From Omphiscola glabra (taxonomy: Eukaryota; Mollusca; Gastropoda; Lymnaeidae), in the NCBI GenBank assembly GCA_964017045.1, contig OZ024798.1, positions 8,081,793-8,145,792 of the forward strand: a stretch of DNA of 64,000 nt, in the 5' to 3' direction. A program made the position numbers and the translations under genes. Each line of letters begins with the position of its first letter. Within the stretch, counting starts at the first letter, position 1. The notes below the pieces were generated by a model. That model made no database searches. It was not told where the DNA came from and saw only the letters and a list, made by a program, of their open reading frames with translations. Below, in pieces: positions 44,380 through 56,180 of the stretch.

Positions 44380-45275
44380 GTTGTTGTGATGTTTTATTGT
44401 GATGTTTTGTTGTGATGTTTTATTGTGACATTTTAATTGTGATGTTTTATTGTGATGTTTTGTTGTGATGTTTTATTGTGATGTTTTAATTGTGATGTTT
44501 TATTGTGATATTTTAATTGTGATGTTTTATTGTGATGTTTTATTGTGATGCTTTGTTGTGATGTTTTATTGTGATGTTTTAATTGTGATGTTTTATTGTG
44601 ATGTTTTGTTGTGATGTTTTATTGTGACATTTTAATTGTGATGTTTTATTGTGATGTTTTGTTGTGATGTTTTATTGTGATGTTTTAATTGTGATGTTTT
44701 ATTGTGATGTTTTAATTGTGATGTTTTATTGTGATGTTTTAATTGTGATGTTTTATTGTGATGTTTTATTGTGACATTTTAATTGTGATGTTTTATTGTG
44801 ATGTTTTGTTGTGATGTTTTATTGTGATGTTTTAATTGTGATGTTTTATTGTGATGTTTTAATTGTGATGTTTTATTGTGATGTTTTAATTGTGATGTTT
44901 TATTGTGACATTTTAATTGTGATGTTTTATTGTGATGTTTTGTTGTGATGTTTTATTGTGATGTTTTAATTGTGATGTTTTATTGTGATGTTTTAATTGT
45001 GATGTTTTATTGTGATATTTTAATTGTGATGTTTTATTGTGATGTTTTGTTGTGATGTTTTATTGTGATGTTTTAATTGTGATGTTTTATTGTGATGTTT
45101 TAATTGTGATGTTTTATTGTGATGTTTTAATTGTGATGTTTTATTGTGATATTTTAATTGTGATGTTTTATTGTGATGTTTTATTGTGATGTTTTGTTGT
45201 GATGTTTTATTGTGATGTTTTAATTGTGATGTTTTATTGTGATGTTTTGTGTGATGCTTTGTGTGATGTTTCGTT
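44380..45275. repeat. AT-rich array of 13- and 14-bp units, about 66 copies
   Basis: Units GATGTTTTATTGT, GATGTTTTAATTGT and GATGTTTTGTTGT alternate in compound blocks. The variant GACATTTTAATTGT recurs at 44427, 44626, 44772 and 44907, each followed by the same order of units, so multi-unit blocks have been copied. Confidence 0.96.
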
Positions 45276-45496
45276 AAGGTATTTTCTGTCACTGTTTGTA
45301 TTGATATTTGTTATAATTTTTTTTAATTGATGTTTTAAGCTTTGCTTTTGTTGTGATGTGTAATATGATTGTAATGTGCTGTTAGTTTGGATGTGTCATT
45401 TGATGTTTGTGTGCTATTTAATAATTATACATTTTCTAGTCTTACAGAAGTGCTAAGTGCTTATTTAACAACTATAACAATAATTAAATATTTCGG

Positions 45497-45735
45497 TGTT
45501 AAATATTACCACAATCCGTTTAAATATTACCACAATCCGTGTAAATATTCCCCAATCCGTTTAAATGTTACCACAATCCGTGTAAATATTCCCCAATCCG
45601 TTTAAATGTTACCACAATCCGTGTAAATATTACAACAATATGTGTAAATATTACCACAGTCTGTGTAAATATTAACAAAATAAGTGTAAATATTATCGTA
45701 ACCCTGTAAATTTTACCACAATCGCTGTAATAAAA
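45497..45735. repeat. Minisatellite, about 20-21-bp unit, about 11 degenerate copies
   Basis: Units contain CCGTGTAAATATTACCACAA, alternating with CCGTTTAAATGTTACC and shorter CCCCAA forms. Confidence 0.9.
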
Positions 45736-46894
45736 CTAGTTCGAGCCTTACATCAACATTATCACAAGATTTTTGCCATCCGTAGCACATCGCAGTTAAA
45801 TAACAAATTTATCTGATTTATTAATCAATAATTCGATGCACGATCCTGTCTGTAAGATCAACAATTATCCGGACGGTAAAAGAACAAAATAATCCACAAT
45901 GACTCGTTTAGCCGTGACGGGACAAGCCACAGAACAGAGGACATTCCTACATACACAATAGAAATAGCCAGCACCAAGTGAAGGCGACACAATCAAAGAG
46001 AGTGCGGTTCTCTAAGGGTTAAAGTACGTCACGGCTAACACTCACCGCCAGGCTACCAGCAGATCACACTCTTGTAAAATAACTGTTACATACAAGGATG
46101 TATAAGTCAGGAAGATATTTCTTTAGTTATTTTCTTTTGCTTTGTTAAATAATGACAGTTTAATGTCATCTGTTCAAAAGATCAAGCCTTGAAAAACTTG
46201 AATTCAAATAAAAGTGAAACTTGATTCATATTTAAATAATCTGCTCTTGATGACTGTTACAAACGCTCATCCTTTCGTGCTTATAATTATAGAGCTGCGG
46301 TACCCCAATCTATACCTCTACAAGGGTCATTTATCTACAGTTAAACAACAAACGCAAGCAACAACTAACAAAATACTTAAGCAGGCAGAGGGAGAGGGGC
46401 GGTAATGATATGTAAATGCCAACACCCCAAATGGCGAGCACTGATTAATTATACAAACTCTGCCAAATCTTGGTATGACTTTTTTATGCTGGTGATTAAA
46501 ATGGAATTCGATTATTAGCGATTGAATAAACCCAAGTTTAATGATAACATGAAAAGAAAAAAAATATCAACATTTTGAAAGGAACATCAAATTGTGTTCA
46601 TTTACTAGGACATCAAAGTTACGACCAATTATTCTGATAAGCGTCATAAAGTTACTCCCACCAGCCCTCCACTTAAAATAAAAACAAAAACAAATCAAAT
46701 AAACAAATAAAAGCAGGTTGTTTTAATTGGTTAATATTTCAAACTGTTTATGGGCCGGTATGATTGGATAGTTAGTTAACCGACGACCTTTCCAAAAGAC
46801 ATCGTCCAATGACAGTAGCAGAATGTTCGGGTTGTCATACAAGATCGATATCATCAGAGATCAAACGTTTGAAAGTTTGAGCACGCAATTGTCT
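45736..46894. other. AT-rich unassigned sequence
   Basis: No recognised gene or RNA. Confidence 0.4.
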
Positions 46895-47165
46895 ATGTAA
46901 TTGTTACAATGTCAGAAAGTATTTCTACAATGTAAGGAATTTTGACTACACTGTAAGGACATTTTTTTTTTTTTCAATTTAAGTATTGCTGAAATGTGAG
47001 GAAGTATTACTACAAGTAAAAAGACTTGGCTATAATTTAAATACTTATTGCTACAATATAAGGAAAAATTGTTTAAACGTAATTAAGTATTGCTATAATG
47101 TACAAGGACAAATAGCTCCAATGTAAAGTCTTGTTGCTACAATGTAAGGAATTATAGCTTCAGTG
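46895..47165. repeat. Degenerate repeat of TTGCTACAATGTAAGGAA-like words
   Basis: About ten loosely spaced copies with indels; an old decayed array. Confidence 0.65.
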
Positions 47166-47444
47166 TAACTGAAAAGAATTTTATAATAGTAACGGTATTC
47201 ACAAATACAAGCAGAGAAAGGTCCATGCAATAATGACATATTTAATACGTAATTGCTGAAGAGGAGACAGCTATAACGGTTTAAACAACAAGAAAAGAAG
47301 AGGGACCTTCGAGGCTCCTAGAATCAGTAGCTATAAAACACGATATTTGATGGCAAAAGGGCGCTCTTAGATACAGGTGCTATTAGTTTAATCATTAGCG
47401 CCATTGCGAATTCTTGCATAGTGTGGCATTCAGGCAATAACCAG

Positions 47445-47690
47445 CGGACAGGTCAAATATCACACAGGGTTCACACAAGTCAAATATCACACAGGGTTCA
47501 CACAAGTCAAATATCACACAGGGTTCACACAAGCCAAATACCATTCAGGGTTTACACAAGTCAAATATCACACAAGGTTCACACAAGCCAAAACCATCCA
47601 GGGTTCACACAGGTCAAATACCACCCAGGGTTCACACAAGTCAAATATCACACAGGGTTCACACAAGTCAAATATCATCCACAGTCTCTG
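47445..47690. repeat. Minisatellite, 27-bp unit, about 9 copies
   Basis: Units contain GGGTTCACACAAGTCAAATA and TCACACA, with CCATTCA and CCACCCA variants. Nine codons per unit give a spurious 95-codon frame. Confidence 0.95.
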
Positions 47691-47814
47691 CAACTGATGC
47701 AGGTGTAGTTTATTTTCTGTCTGTCAGGTTTCCTAGTTGAGTCCTTTGTTGTGTTAACATTTCAAAAGTTGGTTAAATAAAGCTGTTAGTTTTTTTAACC
47801 TACCAGGATGCATT

Positions 47815-47910
47815 GTTCCAGCCAAGTCTTCCTGTAACAATTACGAGACACCAGATTGCAATGGCACAATGTTCCAGCCAAGTCTATCTCTAACAACTAA
47901 GAGACATCAT
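47815..47910. repeat. Two copies of an approximately 56-bp unit
   Basis: TGTTCCAGCCAAGTCT, TAACAACTAAGAGACA and a conserved AGCAAT/TGCAAT ending occur twice. Confidence 0.8.
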
Positions 47911-48399
47911 ATAGCAATCAGACATCTCTGTGAAGTGTCTCTAAATCTACCCTTGGATCGCCCCTCTCAATCAACCCCCCCACACACACACACATTTTCT
48001 CTATTCCTTTTTTCACAGACTTTTGTATCACCCGTAAAATGACAACTTATAAACTACAATAAAACATCGGGATATACGTGGAGGTACGTTTGCCGCACTT
48101 TCCGAGGGGATAATGGACCCTTTTGTCCCTCCTGATTGAGAACTCTTTGGTCCGATGGCCTCTGCTGATGCTAATACGTCACTTGGGGAATGGTTAGGTT
48201 GCTATAATTTCAACTTTTCGGGGAAATAAAATATTGGTCTATCCGATGGCTGGCAGTAAGGCAGGTCAACATTAGAGTTGGTGCTTCCGCTCCATACTTT
48301 TCTACATGACAAGATAAGTTTATATAACGTGATATGGTATTGAGAGTATGGTCAAATAGATATAAGGGAGGTAAACTACTGAAACAAGAGAGGATATAG

Positions 48400-48404
<5 letters not shown>
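47911..48404. other. Unassigned sequence
   Basis: A short (CA)n tract is near 47980. No gene recognised. Confidence 0.4.
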
Positions 48405-48440
<36 letters not shown>

Positions 48441-48601
48441 AGAAGGAGAGAGAGTTAAAACAGAAAAAAGGAAGAGAAAAAAGAGAAGTGAGGAACAAAG
48501 AGGAGTAACGAGAGTCAGAGAGAGAGCAAGCAAAAGTAAGATATGAGATCGTATTTTTGAAAGATACAGAGAGAGAGAGAGAGAAGGCGAGAGCGAGCGA
48601 G

Positions 48602-48654
<53 letters not shown>

Positions 48655-48655
48655 T
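48405..48655. repeat. Compound GA-rich microsatellite
   Basis: Two long (GA)n runs (about 48407-48438 and 48606-48650) with purine-rich sequence between. Strong purine/pyrimidine strand asymmetry. Confidence 0.95.
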
Positions 48656-48747
48656 ACAAAAGTAACCACACTTCAACATATTTTTTGCAGTCAACAATTT
48701 AAATATAACTTAATACAATCTGAAGGGAAAAGCCATTAAATATTGTT

Positions 48748-49175
48748 ATCATACATCATGATACCAGCCAGTATCACACATCATGATACCAGCCAGTTCA
48801 TACATCATGATACCCGCCAGTATGTCATGATGATACCAGCTAGTTCATACATCATGATACCCACAAGTATTACACATCATGATACCAGCCAGTATCACTA
48901 ATCATGATACCAAGCAGTATCGTATATCACGATACCAGGAAGTTTCGCATATCATGATACAAGACAATATCACACATCACGATACCAGACAATATCACAC
49001 ATCATAATACCAGTCCATATCACATATGACATCTGGAAGTATCACACATCACGATACCAGCCAGTATCGCATATCACGATACCAGGCAGTATCACATATC
49101 ACGATACCAGACAGTATTACACATCATGATACCAGACAATATCACACATCATGATACCAGACAATATCACTGATT
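48748..49175. repeat. Minisatellite, about 25-bp unit, about 16 degenerate copies
   Basis: Units contain ATCATGATACCAGCCAGTAT and CACAC. TCATGATA and TCACGATA variants occur, and the core TCATGA is palindromic. Confidence 0.93.
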
Positions 49176-49867
49176 CGTGGTAATGATAACAAAGCCGATT
49201 GCCGAAAAACTGATGACATCACCATGTCGGGGGAGAATCAATATTTTGACCACTTTCGGACTATCGCATTGACCCTGCCCCACCCGACCAAATCGGCCCC
49301 GGGTCCCATGGGGTAACATGAAACACTGAGTGCGCATGGAAATATTCCCGTCTGTTCCACAACTCAGTTATTCAAAAGATGGCGGAGACCACAATTCTCT
49401 TGGAAATATTTGCATACAGTAGCTGAACGTCTTCTCATTGGTTATTGATGGCAAGTGTAAATAGGTTTGTCCCACTCATGAAAGCGGATGTGACGTCAAG
49501 TGTTTCAGAGGCAGTGCTAACAGCTTTGGGGTCGCAGGAACAGGAACTAAGCTTACTTTCAAAAGCTGTCTTTCAGAATAATGTTTTTCATAAGGTCTTT
49601 AACATTCGAATATCAATAGGTCTATCAAAAGGATGTCACTAAGACTATAAAGAGGATATAAATATCAATATAACTGCAGGTCAATAGGTCCATTAATACA
49701 TTGTGATTAGCACTGTCATGAGGACTTTCATAGAGACAAAATAGGATTATCGAGAAGAAAAAGATTAACAATAGAAGGATTAACAGCCGGGCTGTCTAAA
49801 ATAACATTGATAAGATTATTAAGAAATCATCAAGAGAACTTTGACACATGTATAATTCATAAACAAT
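49176..49867. other. Unassigned sequence
   Basis: A 65-codon frame at 49445-49642 is unrecognised. Nothing else seen. Confidence 0.4.
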
Positions 49868-50090
49868 GACATTTGAAAGGGATTTATAATGACATTTGAA
49901 GGGATTTATAATGACATTAAAAGGGATTTATAATGACATTTGAAAGGGATTTATAATGACATTTGAAGGGATTTATAATGACATTGAAAGGGATTTATAA
50001 TGACATGTGAAAGGGATTTATAATGACATTTGAAAGGGATTTATAATGACACTTGAAAGGGATTTATAATGACATTTAAAAGCAAACAAT
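49868..50090. repeat. Minisatellite, 22-24-bp unit, about 9 copies
   Basis: Units contain GACATTTGAAAGGGATTTAT. One-base length differences in the A run are frequent. Confidence 0.95.
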
Positions 50091-50647
50091 CAAAATCATA
50101 TTGCGATCAATCCTTAGCTTTGGTATTTATGATAGTATCGATACTGTGTTTTTAAAGCTTCATGTAGTCACACAGTGTTACTAAAACTATTATCGACCCT
50201 TGTTCTCTTCCTCCAGTTCGGTACGCAAGTGAAAATGTTACTTCATTACACCCCGATGACCCCTTCTCCATTAGGTCTGATCTCCCTTGCCAACCCCTCG
50301 ACACTTTTTTTTCTTAAACTTGTTATCAATTAATTTTTTTATATTTTTTTTTCAGGAAACCGCTCCACAGCTTTAATTTGGACGCTTAACTCCCCTTGCT
50401 GTTATTAAACAAGAAACACTCGGAAAGACGCATTCGCTTAACGAGATCTCACGCATGCGTACTTCCTGTAAAGGGTTTTCATCAAAGTTTGCTCTTCCTC
50501 TGGGAATGAGAGAGCTGACCAAGATTTTGACAACGGAGGACGAAATGAGAAATGCATTCTATTGAATGAACACAAGTCTCAAAACTAAAATGATGAAAGA
50601 TGAGGAGATGACCAATTTGTTTAGAACATGAAACCAGATGCGCTAGC
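50091..50647. other. Unassigned sequence
   Basis: No recognised gene. Confidence 0.4.
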
Positions 50648-50815
50648 TGAGGTAATATGGATATGTTTTATCTGAGGTAATATGGATAGGTTTTTATCTT
50701 AGGTAATATGGATATGTTTTATCTGACGTAATATGGATATGTTATATCTAAGATAATAGGGATATGTTTTATCTGAGGTAATAAGTATATGTTTTATGTG
50801 AGATAATATGTATGT
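50648..50815. repeat. Minisatellite, about 25-bp unit, about 6 copies
   Basis: Units contain GGTAATATGGATATGTTTTA and TCTGA with indels. Confidence 0.92.
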
Positions 50816-51057
50816 TTTTAGATAGAAAATATTTGGGATAGCTTAGGGACACAATATTATTTATAGCTTTGTGACCAACTATTTGGGCTGCTTAAGGGAC
50901 AGATATTTCGTTCATATTAGGGACACATCATTTGAGAAAACTTAGGAACAAGAACTGGGTGAAAGCTTTTGGGCCAAATGTTTGGGCCGCTTGGGGTCTA
51001 AATATTAAAGAAAGTTCAGCGCCCAAATATTTCGGGTTACTTAATTACCAACTACTT

Positions 51058-51155
51058 GGGACAGCTTAGTGGGACAGCTTAGTGGGACAGCTTAGTGGGA
51101 CAGCTTAGTGGGACAGCTTAGTGGGACAGCTTAGTGGGACAGCTTAGTGGGACCC
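51058..51155. repeat. Tandem repeat, 13-bp unit, about 7-8 copies
   Basis: Unit GGGACAGCTTAGT. It lies in a stretch (50830-51240) of related GGGACANNTTAGGGAC words, so a homogeneous core sits within an older decayed repeat. Confidence 0.95.
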
Positions 51156-51332
51156 ATCATTATGTTTCAGATTAGGGGCCTAATAATTTGGTTAATTAGG
51201 GACCACATATTGGTGAAAGCGCAGTGACCATATATGTGGAAGGGAAGCTAGATGCTTTATTATGGGACTAATAAATCTTTGTTAATTTTAAATATTGCAA
51301 GAGATGGTCAAGTGGCCAGTAAGACTACTTAC

Positions 51333-51459
51333 CCTTGTGATCCCCATGGCTTGGTATCCTCCAGCATCCCTCATGGCCAGCTGCTGGTTCAAGGAGGTCT
51401 GTGAGCCCGGGCTCGGCTGGACGTGTTCGGCCAGCATCTTCTTCTCTGGCTTCTCAAAC
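51333..51459 (-). CDS. Probable internal coding exon of an unrecognised gene
   Basis: On the minus strand ATCTCCAG precedes a 127-bp segment that ends at ACAAGG followed by GTAAGT, a strong donor. The reading frame enters with the last base of a codon and leaves at a codon boundary. The peptide is FEKPEKKMLAEHVQPSPGSQ, then TSLNQQLAMRDAGGYQAMGI, then TR. It is polar and low in hydrophobics, perhaps a linker region. GC content is well above its flanks. No family is recognised. It lies upstream, on the same strand, of the first exon at 25847-26095. It could belong to a longer isoform of that gene or to a different one. A 13-bp direct repeat, GAGATGGTCAAGT, brackets it (51301-51313, 51463-51475). 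A minisatellite begins just upstream of the acceptor. Confidence 0.6.
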
Positions 51460-51481
51460 CTGGAGATGGTCAAGTCAAATA

Positions 51482-51715
51482 GGTGCTAGAGGGTTGATAA
51501 CATGGGGGCAGCGGGGGGACGGGGGTATGAGTGGAGGGTGGGTGCTAGAGGGTTGATAACATGAGGGCAGCAGGGGTACGGGGGTATGAGTGGAGGGTTG
51601 GTGCTAGAGGGTTGATAACATGGGGGCAGTGGGGGAGGGGGTATGAGTGGAGGGTGGATGCTAGAGGGTTGATAACATGGGGGCAGAGGGGGGACGGGGT
51701 ATGAGTGGAGGGTGG
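51482..51715. repeat. Minisatellite, about 57-bp unit, 4 copies, next to a splice acceptor
   Basis: Units contain GGTGCTAGAGGGTTGATAAC, ATGGGGGCAG and GGGGGTATGAGTGGAGGG. On the minus strand each unit supplies a pyrimidine-rich tract, GTTATCAACC, and CTCTAG. The array ends about 20 bases upstream of the acceptor of the exon at 51333-51459. Confidence 0.93.
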
Positions 51716-52372
51716 ATAGCTGTTTATCAAGAAATTTCCTTTAAAAAGACATAAATTATGTACGGAAATAAACATACTGACCAGTTATTTAAAATAAATA
51801 AACATAAAAAACACATATTAGATTTCTTTGAAAGACCTCAATTTTAATTCTCTGCGTTTTGGTGTGGGAGGGTGGGGGTAGAGAGGGTTTTAAGGGAAGA
51901 TGAATCATACTTAAAAAAAATTATTACAACTGGTTGGGCAGCGATACTATCTTAATAAACATGTTTTATTTCAAGAGGTCAGAGGTGATACGTTGAAAAG
52001 CATTGAAACTATTCAGTACTCCCTGATGACTAACTCAGCATACATTTTGTTTTGCTTGTTAATTTTAAAATATTTTTTTTTTTAAAAAGGGGATGCATAA
52101 ATAAATTACAATAGTGTTCAGGAGTTCATATAATTAGAAAACTATTGATTGTTAGACTGCGATAAAGCTTTTAAGTAGATAAATGAATGAGACAAAAACA
52201 ATGTGTTGTTCTGAACAATGTGTTGTTCTGATCTTTGTGTTCGTTAGTGACTTGCTCCCATTCTTATTTTTTTCTTTCCTTTTTAGGTACAGATTGGATA
52301 TATACATATATATGTATCATTATAGTATATATGTAAATTCAATTGATAATCATATGAATGTTTTCTGTTGTA
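51716..52372. other. AT-rich unassigned sequence
   Basis: A short direct repeat, AATGTGTTGTTCTG, lies at 52200-52225. No gene recognised. Confidence 0.4.
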
Positions 52373-52396
52373 CTGATGAAGGCATTAGCCGAAACG
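52373..52396 (+). ncRNA. Hammerhead-like / Penelope-type terminal motif (tentative)
   Basis: CTGATGA is followed by a GGC-ATTA-GCC hairpin and then GAAACG. This combines the two conserved strands of a hammerhead core around a short stem II, though one extra A would have to bulge. Penelope-like retroelements carry such motifs and often show CTGATGAAGG and GCCGAAACG words. No stem I/III pairing or cleavage triplet could be confirmed by eye, and no retroelement coding sequence lies nearby. Confidence 0.35.
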
Positions 52397-52649
52397 TTTG
52401 AATTTATATACTGTCTAATCATAATAAAAGCTGAACACATTGTTATTAACACAAATTATGTCTCATTAATCACACATTTACATAATGTTTCATTAAATTT
52501 AAAAAAAATTCTTTTCATCGTTGGTGGTACGGGAATAATGAGGATAGCATTGAATCTATTGTGTCATCTGATCAAAATTAGTCTTCCTTAGAGATCTTCT
52601 GGAGACTAATGACTTGTTGGCATTCAGAAATTGAAAACTTGACATAGAT

Positions 52650-52844
52650 CAGCGGTTCTCAACCTGTGGGTCGCGATCCCTTTGGGGGTCGAACGACCCT
52701 TTCCCAGGTGTCGCATGAGGCCATCGGAAAACACATACTCTACAGTTATGAAGTAGAAACGAAAATAATTTTGTGATTGGGTGTCGCCACAACACGAGGA
52801 ACTGTGTTAAAGGGTCGAGACATTAGGAAGGTTGAGAACCACTC
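52650..52844. mobile_element. SPIN-type hAT element, non-autonomous, 195 bp
   Basis: The left end CAGCGGTTCTCAACCTGTGG continues with GGTCGCGATCCCTTTGGGGG, GTCGAACGACCC and CATCGGAAAACACATA. The right half has ACAGTTATGAAGTAG, CGAAAATAATTTTGTG, AACTGTGTTAAAGGGTCG and ends GAAGGTTGAGAACCACTC. These words match what I know of the SPIN (SPace INvader) hAT family. An exact 8-bp duplication, ACATAGAT, flanks it (52642-52649, 52845-52852). The middle is deleted compared with the usual non-autonomous form, and no transposase remains. The end inverted repeats match at 14 of 16 positions. Confidence 0.9.
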
Positions 52845-52852
52845 ACATAGAT

Positions 52853-53279
52853 GAACACATTTATAACTATTAAGTGGTGTTCCTGTGACCATTGTGGTAT
52901 TTATAAATAAATGACCATTTACTGAACACAGTGCAGTAGCTTGGTGTATAAATAGTTACATTTTTAATGTTATTTCATACAAATGTCTTTAAAATAAAAG
53001 TGAACATGCAAGAAAACACCAAACATCTAGAATAGATTTGACATGCAAACGTCAATACAAAATGGCGCATGCTGACCGTACACTGTACACATTTACGATA
53101 AAGATTGCATACATGTGTACATATTTATTAACAGGCACATATAAATACATGGCTCGTGAGAGAACGTTTGGCGTATCACAACATATTGACATCAGAGTCA
53201 CGTCAGTGCGCGCGCGAACACAAGCAGTGATGCCACGTGATTTCAGGGGTATATAGGTAAGCGCACGATGAAGCAGCTC
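52853..53279. other. Unassigned sequence
   Basis: A short GCGCGCGAAC patch lies near 53208. No gene recognised. Confidence 0.4.
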
Positions 53280-53637
53280 AACCACATGCAGATGTACACA
53301 CTGAAGACATAGAGATGTACACACTGAACACATAGAGATTTACACACTGAAGACATAGAGATGTACACACTGAACACAAAGAGATGTACACACTGAACAC
53401 ATAGAGATGTACACACTGAACACATAGAGATGTACACACTGAACACATAGAGATTACACACTGAACACATAGAGATGTACACACTGAACACATAGAGATG
53501 TACACACTGAACACATAGAGATGTACACACTGAAGACATAGAGATGTACACATTGAAGACATAGAGATGTACACACTGAAGACATAGAGATGTACACGCT
53601 GAAGACATAGAGATGTACACGCTGAAGACATAGTGGT
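53280..53637. repeat. Minisatellite, 23-bp unit, about 15 copies
   Basis: Units contain CATAGAGATGTACACACTGA with AGA or ACA endings. Variants GAAGACA and GAACACA cluster in blocks at the ends and the middle respectively. Three long minus-strand frames are repeat artefacts. Confidence 0.97.
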
Positions 53638-54411
53638 GCAGTAAGCGTACTAGCGTTCAAAAACAACAATAATGAATAAATATCTTTTAAGTGAGAACAC
53701 CAATGCATGATTGATTAAACACAAGAACTAAAGCTTATTGATTTGCGTATATTTTGTCACCTTATCCTTGGGGGTGGGGGGGTGGGGGGGCGTTGTGTGT
53801 GTTTGGGGCAGGGGGCTGGCGGACCGGTGCAGGTCAGTGGACAACCACTTTGGCTACACGCAAATTGCGGGTGACATCTTGATGCCCCTTCTGCTCATGA
53901 ATATGTCATCATCACCAGAGCCAGAGCCTCACAATTACTACACGGCTGTTTCAACTCCTTACAGCATTTCCATACATAAACATGCGTCTTAGCTAAATAA
54001 AACCTTCACCGTCTCAACTACTACAAAGTCGAGAGTTGTACACTACACTGCTCACGCCTTACGCTACACTTAAACCCTATTGATTTCAAAGTCGATAATT
54101 CCGTCATCCTGAAGGAAATTATTGTGAAATCTTTTGTAACCGGTTGACGTGAGGAATGCATAAAAAAGTATTTATAAAAATAAATCAATGGAGTAGGAAC
54201 AGCTAGCGCGGTAGTTCTAACTGTATCGACCGTTACTTTATTTACACATTGAGATTCATACATACTTGAAGATGCTATTTATAATACGATCCCCACCAGG
54301 AGGCGTCACCAGTTGTTACGACAAGCTCTTTTGTCACAAATTTACATTAAATATCACATTTCACCGTTTTATTTTTGAAATGAAGTTTTTTTTACATTAA
54401 AAAATTTGCAT
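53638..54411. other. Unassigned sequence with G runs
   Basis: A GGGGGTGGGGGGGTGGGGGG tract lies at about 53769. No gene recognised. Confidence 0.4.
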
Positions 54412-54672
54412 GTGTTTATTTCCTTATTGGTTGTGTTTATTTCCATATTGGTTGTGTTTATTTCCATATTGGTTGTGTTTAGTTCCATATTGGTTGTGTT
54501 TAGTTCCATATTGGTTGTATTTAGTTCCATATTGGTTGTGTTTAGTTCCATATTGGTTGTATTTAGTTCCATATTGGTTGTGTTTATTTCCATATTGGTT
54601 GTGTTTAGTTCCATATTGGTTGTATTTAGTTCCATATTGGTTGTGTTTATTGCCATATTGGTTGTGTTTGTT
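54412..54672. repeat. Minisatellite, 21-bp unit, about 12 copies
   Basis: Unit TTCCATATTGGTTGTGTTTA, then G or T. Seven codons per unit produce frames on both strands, such as minus-strand (MELNTTN)n and plus-strand (VVFSSIL)n, none with coding support. Confidence 0.96.
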
Positions 54673-55669
54673 TAATCACAATGATATCCTTTTGTTGAAT
54701 CACGATGATATCATATTTATAGATCAATGTCAATTGTATGTGTGATTAGTCAACTATCAATTTTATTTAGTTATCCCACAACAATATTATGCGGTGGAAG
54801 ACTGTGCTGTCTAAGTTGCGTCAATTTTGAAGCTTGTGGATTGGAGTTCTATCCCCAGCAAAAGCCTAGACAAGCAAAACCCTACCCCGCACCCCGGGTT
54901 GATGGGACTCGTAAACCTTGGACGGCAACACAACTAAGAGAAGGACAGCTCAGAATGTAAATCCGGAGATGGAGTTCCGTAGTCGGTATGAGATGACATA
55001 ATGAAACATTCTGACAACGCTACTGGTGCCAAGCTGTATCATCCACATTTAATGTCCCTTTTGGGTTATCCCGATGTGTGGAGAGAGGTGATTTGCTCTC
55101 TAGAGAACCAGCTTATCGTCCCAAAGCAAGCCTTGTGATTTCATCATATGACGGACGGATGCCAGGATAGAGTATGTGTTTATTCATAAATATGGGTCGA
55201 ATGCTTTTATTCAGATATTGATTTCATGTATTGTTTCATAAATCTGTTTTTGTTTGTTTTAGTAATACGTCAAATATAAATGGGTTATGTAAAGCAACCG
55301 TACGTGGTTATTTATCATTCGATTGTCCCGAGTTTGTTTGTCGACTCGTCAAAACTCACAGATCATAAGAAAACAATTGTAATTTTATTGCTTAAATCTT
55401 AGACGTATCTTGATACATGACTGAGGACAATTTGACTTCTATAAAACATCAATGTATGCGGCCAATACATTTGTTCGATGTTTGTTGTTTAATGGAATGT
55501 CTTGGTTCAAGTAATGATCAAACATTGTGAACTGTTACACAGTCTGAAGAACTCGGACATGTGTTGTCACATGCCAATCTGGATATATATACATGGCAAA
55601 GGTTCCAAATTATCGGATCCTGAAACACTACGTGATAAAACGAACCCTTCAACAAATACCTTTAATATT
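54673..55669. other. Unassigned sequence with a GC-richer patch
   Basis: 54780-55050 is GC-richer than its surroundings and reads RVDGTRKPWTATQLREGQ in one plus frame before a stop. It has the look of a decayed dispersed repeat, but I cannot name it. No splice sites were found. Confidence 0.3.
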
Positions 55670-56180
55670 ACATCAATGTCCAGTTAAATCAATGTCCAGT
55701 TACATCAATGTCCAGTTACATCAATATCCAGTTACATCAATGTCCAGTTACAGCAATGTCCAGTTAAATCAATGTCTAGTTACAGCAATGTCCAGTTACA
55801 TCAATGTCTAGTTAAATCAATGTCCAGTTACATCAATGTCCAGTTACATCAATGTCCAGTTAAAGCAATGTCCAGTTACATCAATGTCCAGTTGTAGCAA
55901 TGTCCAGTTACATCAATGTCCAGTTATAGCAATGTCCAGTTATAGCAATGTCCAGTTACATCAATGTCCAGTTAAAGCAATGTCCAGTTACATAAATGTC
56001 CAGTTACATTAATGTCCAGTTACAGCAATGTCCAGTTATAGCAATGTCCAGTTATAGCAATGTCCAGTTACATCAATGTCCAGTTATAGCAATGTCCAGT
56101 TACATCAATGTCCAGTTACAGCAATGTCCGGTGGCAGCAATGTCCAGTTACAGCAATGTCCGGTGGCAGCAATGTCCAGT
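55670..56180. repeat. Minisatellite, 16-bp unit, about 31 copies
   Basis: Unit ATCAATGTCCAGTTAC with AGCAATG, TTAAATC, TTATAGC and GTGGCAGC variants. Variants are mixed along the array. Confidence 0.97.
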
